5,261 bases of DNA from Thermoplasmatales archaeon (lineage in GTDB: Archaea; Thermoplasmatota; E2; DHVEG-1): positions 1 through 5,261 of the forward strand of contig JAGMDE010000117.1 of the NCBI GenBank assembly GCA_023128855.1. Direction: 5' to 3'. Below are positions 1 to 4,803 of this stretch, in pieces. Below the pieces are notes generated by a model. The model made no database searches. It saw nothing but the letters and a program-made list of their open reading frames with translations, and was not told where the DNA came from. The stretch's first letter is position 1; the number at the start of each line of letters is the position of its first letter. Both the position numbers and the translations under genes were made by a program.

Positions 1-234
1 GAATATGTAAAAAAAGATGGAAAATATGTAAAAGGGGAATATGGTAAAAAATTCCGCCATCCAGTTTCAGGTGCGCTTCTCGCAAAGCAGATCGGTCTTC
101 CTGATGATATTGTTTTAATTATTTATGGGCATTCACATGAGGGAGATAACCTAAAACGAAGCTCTGAGGGTGTTATTGTAAATCATTGTGATTTTATTGA
201 TTTTGAAATCAGAAAATCATTGGTGGATAAATGA
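1..234 (+). CDS. HD-domain (metal-dependent phosphohydrolase-like) protein, C-terminal part only
   Basis: The reading frame is open from base 1 and stops at TGA 232-234, giving 77 residues of a protein whose start lies left of the window. The visible part reads HPVSGALLAKQIGLPDD, then YGHSHEGD, then VNHCDFIDFEI. This resembles the later half of an HD domain: an H-E-G-D segment where related proteins have HHE...G, followed by a helix with the last conserved Asp (the D of HCDFID). The defining H...HD motif would be upstream and cannot be seen, so the family call is an inference. HD proteins are usually metal-dependent phosphohydrolases or nucleotidases; the substrate cannot be told. The stop overlaps the citF start by four bases (ATGA, 231-234), so the two genes are probably translationally coupled. 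Oddity: residues 1-14 carry a near-duplicated seven-residue unit (EYVKKDG, KYVKGEY), also visible in the DNA as AATATGTAAAA at 2-12 and 23-33. Confidence 0.6.
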   Translation, partial: EYVKKDGKYVKGEYGKKFRHPVSGALLAKQIGLPDDIVLIIYGHSHEGDNLKRSSEGVIVNHCDFIDFEIRKSLVDK

Positions 235-1718
235 AGATAGAGAATTCTGCTGGAAGAATCGTAGAAACAGAAATTGCTGGCGAAACTCTCAAACCATTTG
301 CAGGCGCTAAGAAATATAGCTATTCATCAAAGGTTACAGATTTAAAATATGCACTCAAAAAATGTGACATTAAAGATGGAGATACACTTTCTTTTCATCA
401 CCAACTTCGTAATGGTGACTATGTAATCAACCAGACGCTTGCTGTTGCTCGAGATCTTGGGATTAAGAATATCAGAATGGCACAGACTGCTATGTTTAAT
501 GTTTGTGAGCCAGTAATTGATTTTATCAAAGAAGGTGTTGTCAATAGAATTGAAGGTAGTATCAATGGTGTTGTAGGAGACTATATTTCTAAAAATCCTC
601 TTATTTATCCCGTAGTACTTCGTTCTCATGGCGGGAGATGGTCTGCTGTAAAAAGAGGAGAGATTCACCCAGATATAGCAGTTATTGCGGCATCAGCTGC
701 AGATGAAAGAGGCAATGCTACTGGTATAATTGGCGATAGCGCGTTTGGCCCGATTTCTTATTCGCAAGTTGATGTGATGTATGCAGATCATGTAATAATT
801 GTAACAGATAACGTCGTTGAATATCCTTTAAAATTCCAAGAAATACAGGAGAGACATGTCGATTATGTAGCACAAGTCGACAAAATAGGTGATCCAAAAA
901 ATATTATGTCTGGTACAACAAAAATCACGGAAGATCCAATGAAACTGCACATCGCACATGATTGTGTTGATTTAATGGATGCTGCAGGCCTTATTAAAGA
1001 TGGAATGATATTTCAATCAGGAGCAGGGGGCATCTCACTTGCTGCAATGAAATATCTAGGTGAAAGACTTGAGGAAAAAGATGTAGTTGCATCAACTGCT
1101 ACTGGTGGTCTTACCAAACTAATATGTGATATCTATCAGGCAGGTCGGGTTAAAAATGTCTACTATTCTCAGGTTTTTGATGATTATTCTGTAAAATTTA
1201 TTCAAAATGATCTTGGGTTACCTGCAGATATTGGTCATTATGCTGATCCAACATCTAAGGGTAGAACAATAGATGGACTTGATACAGTTGTTCTTGGTGC
1301 TACAGAAGTTGATATTAACTTCAATGTGAACGTAAATACACATAGTGATGGTAGAATGCTTCATGGAATAGGCGGTCATCAAGATACTGCAGCAGGGTCA
1401 TCTCTATGTATTATTGCTTGCCCTGTTTTTAGAAAAACCAATCCAATTGTACGAGAAAAGGTTACAACAATTACAACTCCTGGCGACGTTGTCGATGCAA
1501 TTGTTACAAATGAAGGAATTGCGATTAACCCTAAAAGACAGGATTTAATTGAAAAAGTAAAGGGTAAACTAAATATTGTTCCAATAGAGGACCTTAAAAA
1601 TATGGCCTATGAAGAAACTGGTGGACCACAAGAATTAGAATTTGAAGATAAGCTTGTAGGTATGACCAGATGGTTTGATGGAACGGTTTTAGATTTAATA
1701 TGGAAAGTTAAGGAGTGA
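231..1718 (+). CDS. citF: Citrate lyase alpha subunit / citrate CoA-transferase (CitF)
   Basis: This 495-residue protein is close to the usual CitF length of about 500. CitF moves a thioester-bound CoA or acyl carrier from acetyl to citrate, releasing acetate and forming citryl thioester for cleavage; it is cytoplasmic. Features seen that match the family are SFHHQLRNGDYV near residues 54-65, RSHGGR at 131-136, ADERGNATG at 157-165, and the long signature of residues 359-392 (EVDINFNVNVNTHSDGR followed by GGHQDTAAGSSL). Further matches are TPGDVVDAIVTNEGIAINP at 416-434 and an intact FEDKLVG...DGTVLDLIWKV end. The ATG at 231 overlaps the preceding stop and has GGTGG (222-226) at a good distance, so the start is well supported. 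The next gene is a citryl-CoA-lyase-type enzyme rather than CitE, and no CitD acyl-carrier gene is in view. The acceptor may therefore be free CoA here (inference). A citramalate-specific relative is a possible alternative, because citramalate lyase alpha subunits are homologous. Confidence 0.9.
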   Translation: MKIENSAGRIVETEIAGETLKPFAGAKKYSYSSKVTDLKYALKKCDIKDGDTLSFHHQLRNGDYVINQTLAVARDLGIKNIRMAQTAMFNVCEPVIDFIKEGVVNRIEGSINGVVGDYISKNPLIYPVVLRSHGGRWSAVKRGEIHPDIAVIAASAADERGNATGIIGDSAFGPISYSQVDVMYADHVIIVTDNVVEYPLKFQEIQERHVDYVAQVDKIGDPKNIMSGTTKITEDPMKLHIAHDCVDLMDAAGLIKDGMIFQSGAGGISLAAMKYLGERLEEKDVVASTATGGLTKLICDIYQAGRVKNVYYSQVFDDYSVKFIQNDLGLPADIGHYADPTSKGRTIDGLDTVVLGATEVDINFNVNVNTHSDGRMLHGIGGHQDTAAGSSLCIIACPVFRKTNPIVREKVTTITTPGDVVDAIVTNEGIAINPKRQDLIEKVKGKLNIVPIEDLKNMAYEETGGPQELEFEDKLVGMTRWFDGTVLDLIWKVKE

Positions 1719-1724
1719 TATGAT

Positions 1725-2495
1725 ATGAAATGGACTACCAAAATTACGAAGGTAGAACCAAATCACCTTGTTACAAGAGGTTATAGACAAGAAGATTTGA
1801 TAGGAAATATTCCTTACCCCAGTGTAGTTTACCTTTTACTAAAAGGCGAATTGCCATCAAAAGAACATGGCAAGATGATGGATGCAATACTAACAGCCTG
1901 TATTGATCATGGAGTGACTCCTCCAACAGCAATGGCTTCAAGAGTTGTAGCCTCTGGAGGAGTTCCACTTCCAACAGCTGTTGCTGCTGGAATTTTATCC
2001 ATTGGGGACGCGCATGGTGGGGCAATAGAAAAAGGTGCAAAATTCTTACAAGAAGGTATTACCCGAATGAAAGATGAGGGTAAATCAATAGATGAAATGG
2101 CAAAAATTCTAGTTACTGAATCCAAAGAACAAAAGAAACGCATCCTTGGTTTTGGCCATCGAGTTCATACATCGGATCCACGAACAAAGAGGTTATTCTC
2201 TCTTTCTGATGAATTAAATATAGCAAGTGACCATATTGCTCTTTCAAAAGCTATAGAAAAAGAACTTGAGTCACAAACTGGTAAGAAACTACCAATTAAT
2301 GTCGATGGTGCTATTGCTGCGATTTCTTCAGATATGAGATTTGATTGGCGTCTTGGTAAGGCTTTTTTCCTTTTGGGTCGTGTTGCAGGTTTAACTGCTC
2401 ATGTATATGAGGAGCAAACTGAGCAGAAACCTATGCGTAAAATGTTCACAGTTGAAAGTGAATATGAGGGTCCAGCAGAGAGAGATTTACCTTAA
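1725..2495 (+). CDS. Short citrate-synthase-family citryl-CoA lyase
   Basis: The 256-residue product has the catalytic features of the citrate synthase family: His97 in GDAHGGA, His145 in GFGHRVH followed by DPR (151-153), and Asp194 in INVDGA. These are the expected His-His-Asp triad. Later, GRVAGLTAHVYEEQ (218-231) and MRKMF...EYEG (237-249) match the family's C-terminal elements. It is far shorter than citrate synthase (about 370-440 residues). Its size resembles the citryl-CoA lyase proteins of about 260 residues and the C-terminal lyase domain of ATP-citrate lyase, which split citryl-CoA into acetyl-CoA and oxaloacetate. Placement straight after citF supports a lyase working on the CoA ester made by CitF. 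AGGAG at 1711-1715, inside the last codons of citF, sits 9 bases before the ATG; the gap between genes is 6 bases. Citramalyl-CoA or another 3-hydroxy-acyl-CoA remains possible as substrate, and a condensing direction cannot be excluded. Confidence 0.82.
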   Translation: MKWTTKITKVEPNHLVTRGYRQEDLIGNIPYPSVVYLLLKGELPSKEHGKMMDAILTACIDHGVTPPTAMASRVVASGGVPLPTAVAAGILSIGDAHGGAIEKGAKFLQEGITRMKDEGKSIDEMAKILVTESKEQKKRILGFGHRVHTSDPRTKRLFSLSDELNIASDHIALSKAIEKELESQTGKKLPINVDGAIAAISSDMRFDWRLGKAFFLLGRVAGLTAHVYEEQTEQKPMRKMFTVESEYEGPAERDLP

Positions 2496-2508
2496 AGGGG
2501 GATAATTT

Positions 2509-4254
2509 ATGGGAAAAACAATGATTCAGAAGATTTTTGAAAATCATTCTGGTCAAGAGGCAAAAGTTGGAGACATAATTGATATCGAAATAGACGTTCG
2601 TGTTGCTCGTGATTTTGGCGGTGCAAATGTCGTAAAAAATCTTGAAGAACACAGCCTCTCAGTTGATGACCCTGAAAAGACATTTTTTACTTTTGATTGT
2701 AACCCCGGAGGCTCTGATCAAAAATATGCTGCAAATCAGCATACCTGCAGAATCTTTGCTAGAAAAAACAATATCAAGGTTTTTGACATCAATTCAGGTA
2801 TTGGGACTCATCTTGTAATTGATGATGGTATTGCTAAACCTGGAGGAACTATAGTATCTACTGATTCTCATGCAAATATTCTGGGAGCAATTGGTGCTTT
2901 TGGTCAGGGCATGGGCGACAAGGATATTTCTCATGCATTTGCTCATGGAAAGGTTTGGTTCAAAGTACCTCCATCAATTAAGATAAATCTGATAGGAAAA
3001 CCATCTGAGGTTTCTTCTCCAAAAGATGTAGTTCTAAAAATGCTACAGGATTTAGGTGCAAATGGTCTTCTTGGCTATGCTGCTGAGATTTATGGCGATT
3101 ATATTGATAATTTATCTTTAGATGGAAGAATTACAATTGCTTCAATGACTACTGAGATGGGAGGCCTTATTGTTTTATTTCCAAACGACAATGTGAAGGC
3201 AGATTCAGATGCAAATTATGAAAAAACAATAGAAATTGACATCCAAGGATTGGAACCCATGGTTGCAAGACCCGGTCATCCTGAAGATACTATAAATGTT
3301 TCTGAGATTTCAGGAACAAAAATTGATTCAGGCTTTATAGGATCTTGTACAAATGGTAGAATGGAGGATATGCGTGCTGTTGCTGAGATATTAAAAGGCC
3401 GAAAAATTGCTCCTGGAAGAGTTCTAAAAATTGTCCCTTCAACTGACAAAATCTGGAAAAAATGTCTGGAGGAAGGATTAATTAATATTTTCAAAGAAGC
3501 GGGAGTCCTTGTCGGCTCTGCTGGCTGCGCAGGATGTGCGGCAGGTCAAATCGGTCAGACTGGTCCTGGTGAAGTAGCTGTATCCTCTGGTAATCGTAAT
3601 TTTGTTGGTAAACAAGGTAAAGGTGATATTTATTTGGCAAGTCCTGAAACAGTTGCTGCATCACTAGTCTCAGGTTTTATTACAACAAAAGACAAAATTC
3701 CAGGTGAACCTGAAGGTGTTGCTATACCTAAAATATCAAAGAGAGAATCTAAACCAAAGCAAAAAGTTGAGGCCCCACTAAAAGTTAAGGGACAAGCATG
3801 GGTCATAAAAAAAGATAATATTGACACAGATATGATCTATCACAATAGATATCTGACGATTACAGATATTAATGAAATGGGGCAGTACACATTTGATAAT
3901 CTGGATGGTTACAAGGATTTTGCAAAAAAAGCAAAACCTGGTGATATTATAATCACTGCTAAAAACTTTGGAGCAGGTAGCTCGAGACAACAAGCCGTTG
4001 ATTGTTTCAAGTCACTTGGTATATCTGCGATAATTGCTGAATCTTTCGGTTCAATCTATGAAAGAAATGCAATCAATAACGCAATGCCAATCTTAGTTTC
4101 TGAGGATCTTATAAACAAGGTTAATGATGGAGATGAAATCTCAGTTGATTTTACAACTGGGGAATTAATTGATAAAACACAAGGTGAAACATATAAAGTA
4201 AAACCTTTTTCAAAATCTCAATTAGAGATATATACTCGTGGTGGTTTGTTATAA
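2509..4254 (+). CDS. Single-chain aconitase / isopropylmalate-isomerase-family hydro-lyase (LeuC-LeuD-type fusion)
   Basis: The 581-residue protein joins a LeuC-like iron-sulfur part (about 1-395), a charged linker (about 396-427) and a LeuD-like swivel domain (about 428-581). The [4Fe-4S] ligands are evident: Cys280 in GSCTNGR, and Cys340 and Cys343 in GCAGCAAG. GIGTH (97-101) and STDSHANILGAIGAFGQGMG (117-136) are the usual active-site segments. The swivel domain has DNIDTDMIYHNRYL (436-449) and GAGSSR (488-493), which holds the catalytic Ser/Arg loop. The enzyme adds or removes water stereospecifically from a tri- or dicarboxylic acid. Two motif changes stand out: DH near the N-terminus reads Asp63-Cys64, and SSREH reads SSRQQ (491-495). 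AGGGGG at 2496-2501 lies 7 bases before this ATG, favouring it over the in-frame ATG at 2521, although homologs often begin near the latter. Co-location with citF and the lyase suggests a substrate feeding those enzymes: citrate/aconitate, or a mesaconate/citramalate-like pair. It appears to be the last gene of the operon. Confidence 0.88.
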   Translation: MGKTMIQKIFENHSGQEAKVGDIIDIEIDVRVARDFGGANVVKNLEEHSLSVDDPEKTFFTFDCNPGGSDQKYAANQHTCRIFARKNNIKVFDINSGIGTHLVIDDGIAKPGGTIVSTDSHANILGAIGAFGQGMGDKDISHAFAHGKVWFKVPPSIKINLIGKPSEVSSPKDVVLKMLQDLGANGLLGYAAEIYGDYIDNLSLDGRITIASMTTEMGGLIVLFPNDNVKADSDANYEKTIEIDIQGLEPMVARPGHPEDTINVSEISGTKIDSGFIGSCTNGRMEDMRAVAEILKGRKIAPGRVLKIVPSTDKIWKKCLEEGLINIFKEAGVLVGSAGCAGCAAGQIGQTGPGEVAVSSGNRNFVGKQGKGDIYLASPETVAASLVSGFITTKDKIPGEPEGVAIPKISKRESKPKQKVEAPLKVKGQAWVIKKDNIDTDMIYHNRYLTITDINEMGQYTFDNLDGYKDFAKKAKPGDIIITAKNFGAGSSRQQAVDCFKSLGISAIIAESFGSIYERNAINNAMPILVSEDLINKVNDGDEISVDFTTGELIDKTQGETYKVKPFSKSQLEIYTRGGLL

Positions 4255-4266
4255 ATTATTACTATA

Positions 4267-4286
4267 CTTGTTGTTCATTAAACAAG
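4267..4286 (+). terminator. Weak stem-loop just after the operon, possible transcript end
   Basis: CTTGTT (4267-4272) pairs with AACAAG (4281-4286) around an 8-base loop, 12 bases after the hydro-lyase stop codon. The position is right for a terminator or a 3' end-protecting hairpin. However, the stem is only 6 bp and no run of T follows (the next bases are ATAATATTAATAA), so it is not a convincing intrinsic terminator. Confidence 0.25.
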
Positions 4287-4334
4287 ATAATATTAATAAT
4301 ATACGCATTTCGCACAACTTTTTAATAAAAAATC

Positions 4335-4341
4335 TTATAAA
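4335..4341 (+). promoter_or_regulatory. Possible -10 / TATA-like element for the small exported-protein gene
   Basis: TTATAAA at 4335-4341 is the best promoter-like hexamer in the 127-base gap before the small gene. It would place transcription start near or at the left edge of the palindrome at 4351-4370. No good -35 box is visible 16-18 bases upstream (the bases there read around GCACAAC), so this is a weak call resting mainly on position. Confidence 0.25.
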
Positions 4342-4350
4342 GCGCCTACG

Positions 4351-4370
4351 AGATTAACAAATGTTAATCT
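4351..4370. promoter_or_regulatory. Perfect 9-2-9 palindrome, candidate operator or RBS-adjacent RNA hairpin
   Basis: AGATTAACA (4351-4359), two A bases (4360-4361), then TGTTAATCT (4362-4370) form an exact inverted repeat with no mismatch. It lies just downstream of the TTATAAA element and directly touches the GGGGG of the small gene's ribosome binding site. That is a classic place for a dimeric repressor to bind. As RNA, a 2-base loop is too tight, so one or two inner pairs would open; a 7-8 bp hairpin ending at the ribosome site could still form. Which of the two it is cannot be told from one copy. Confidence 0.55.
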
Positions 4371-4375
4371 GGGGG
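4371..4375 (+). promoter_or_regulatory. Ribosome binding site that fixes the start of the small exported-protein gene
   Basis: GGGGG at 4371-4375 is 6 bases before ATG 4382. This selects 4382 as the start rather than the in-frame ATG at 4361, which has no ribosome site and falls inside the palindrome. Starting at 4382 also gives a clean signal peptide beginning MKK. Confidence 0.7.
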
Positions 4376-4381
4376 CAATAT

Positions 4382-4633
4382 ATGAAGAAATTAATTGCTA
4401 TATGTGTGGTAATTGTTTTATGTTGTAGTTCAACGACTGTTTTTGCTTTACAAAAGCAATCAATAATTCAATCAGATGATGATAATAAAACAATATCTCA
4501 ATCTGATTTTGATGATTCTATTACAATGCCTAGGAGCTTATCAGCTAAAGATAATTTCATTTTTAGAATATTGGAGAAGCTTTTAGCAATAATCCCCCCT
4601 ATTTTAATTGCTATGTTTTTACTTCTTACGTAA
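4382..4633 (+). CDS. Small exported, probably membrane-anchored protein of unknown function
   Basis: The 83-residue product is not recognised as a member of any known family. It begins with a typical signal peptide: MKK, a hydrophobic core IAICVVIVLCC, and a likely signal peptidase I site after VFA (residue 22). A polar, acidic segment follows (about 23-58) with two similar short units, QSDDDNK (30-36) and QSDFDD (40-45). The C-terminus is hydrophobic (LLAIIPPILIAMFLLLT, 67-83) with a PP in the middle and ends almost inside the membrane. The mature form would be a peptide of about 60 residues displayed outside and held by a C-terminal membrane segment. The cysteines at 14-15 do not fit a lipoprotein signal, as the residue before them is Leu. 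The start is chosen by the GGGGG ribosome site and the signal peptide. It is unlikely to belong to the upstream operon, given the 127-base gap and sharp fall in GC. The next gene encodes a secreted peptidase; a functional link is only suggested by proximity. Confidence 0.65.
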   Translation: MKKLIAICVVIVLCCSSTTVFALQKQSIIQSDDDNKTISQSDFDDSITMPRSLSAKDNFIFRILEKLLAIIPPILIAMFLLLT

Positions 4634-4680
4634 TAATGGGATTAAAGATTTTTCAAATGTAAAATTAATATATAATCCTC

Positions 4681-4695
4681 AAAATGGCACATTTT
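4681..4695 (+). terminator. Weak AT-rich hairpin after the small gene, possible terminator
   Basis: AAAATG (4681-4686) pairs with CATTTT (4690-4695) around a 3-base loop GCA, followed by TATAAAAA. It lies 48 bases after the small gene's stop. The stem has a single G-C pair and only a short T run overlapping the right arm, so support is low. Confidence 0.2.
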
Positions 4696-4742
4696 TATAA
4701 AAACATAGGTAAGATATGAATTTGAAAATTATGAACTAAGTG

Positions 4743-4774
4743 ATTTACAAATTTCATTATAATAAATTGTAAAT
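4743..4774. repeat. Inverted repeat upstream of the C39-like peptidase gene
   Basis: ATTTACAA (4743-4750) pairs exactly with TTGTAAAT (4767-4774). With one unpaired A (4751), a further TTT/AAA (4752-4754 with 4764-4766) extends the stem to about 11 bp around a 9-base loop. The right arm overlaps the proposed -35 box. It could be part of a regulatory site, but the DNA is so AT-rich that chance is a real alternative. Confidence 0.35.
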
Positions 4775-4795
4775 ATTAATAACGTTAATTATAAT
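4767..4795 (+). promoter_or_regulatory. Candidate vegetative promoter for the C39-like peptidase gene
   Basis: TTGTAA (4767-4772, four of six matches to TTGACA) and TATAAT (4790-4795, a perfect -10) are separated by exactly 17 bases. Transcription would start around 4801-4803, right at the ATG at 4804, which agrees with the absence of any Shine-Dalgarno sequence. A second TATAAT at 4758-4763 lacks a good -35 partner. Confidence 0.5.
4775..4789. promoter_or_regulatory. Inverted repeat in the promoter spacer, candidate operator
   Basis: ATTAA (4775-4779), TAACG (4780-4784) and TTAAT (4785-4789) form a short inverted repeat that fills most of the 17-base spacer between the proposed -35 and -10 boxes. 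The same ATTAA/TTAAT arms occur, six bases apart, in the perfect palindrome at 4351-4370. The arms are short and AT-only, so this is suggestive at best. Confidence 0.3.
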
Positions 4796-4803
4796 CTTGA
4801 TAT

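Noticed and set aside
2..33. Repeat of AATATGTAAAA at 2-12 and 23-33 as a mobile or CRISPR-like repeat
   Set aside because: Only two clear copies occur, 21 bases apart and in frame inside a coding sequence, so this is a short peptide-level duplication.
342..668. Open frame of 108 codons on the minus strand
   Set aside because: It lies wholly inside citF in antisense, has no recognisable protein features, and the plus-strand gene is strongly conserved here.
1771..2143. Two overlapping minus-strand open frames within the lyase gene
   Set aside because: They are antisense to the lyase coding sequence; the products are low-complexity shadow translations with no family features.
2446..2652. Minus-strand open frame spanning the lyase/hydro-lyase junction
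   Set aside because: It is antisense to two well-supported genes and to the ribosome site between them, with no supporting features.
3276..3993. Three minus-strand open frames inside the hydro-lyase gene
   Set aside because: All are antisense to conserved iron-sulfur and swivel-domain coding sequence.
4361..4381. Upstream ATG as start of the small exported protein
   Set aside because: It has no ribosome site, falls inside the palindrome, and would add MLIWGQY before a clean MKK signal peptide that has its own GGGGG site.
4421..4427. Cysteines of the small protein as a lipoprotein signal
   Set aside because: The residues before the first Cys are Ile-Val-Leu rather than a small residue (Ala/Gly/Ser) at the -1 position, while VFA at residues 20-22 fits signal peptidase I.
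4639..4678. GGATTA (4639-4644) and TAATCC (4673-4678) as a terminator stem
   Set aside because: The loop would be 28 bases, the stem is only 6 bp, and no T run follows.
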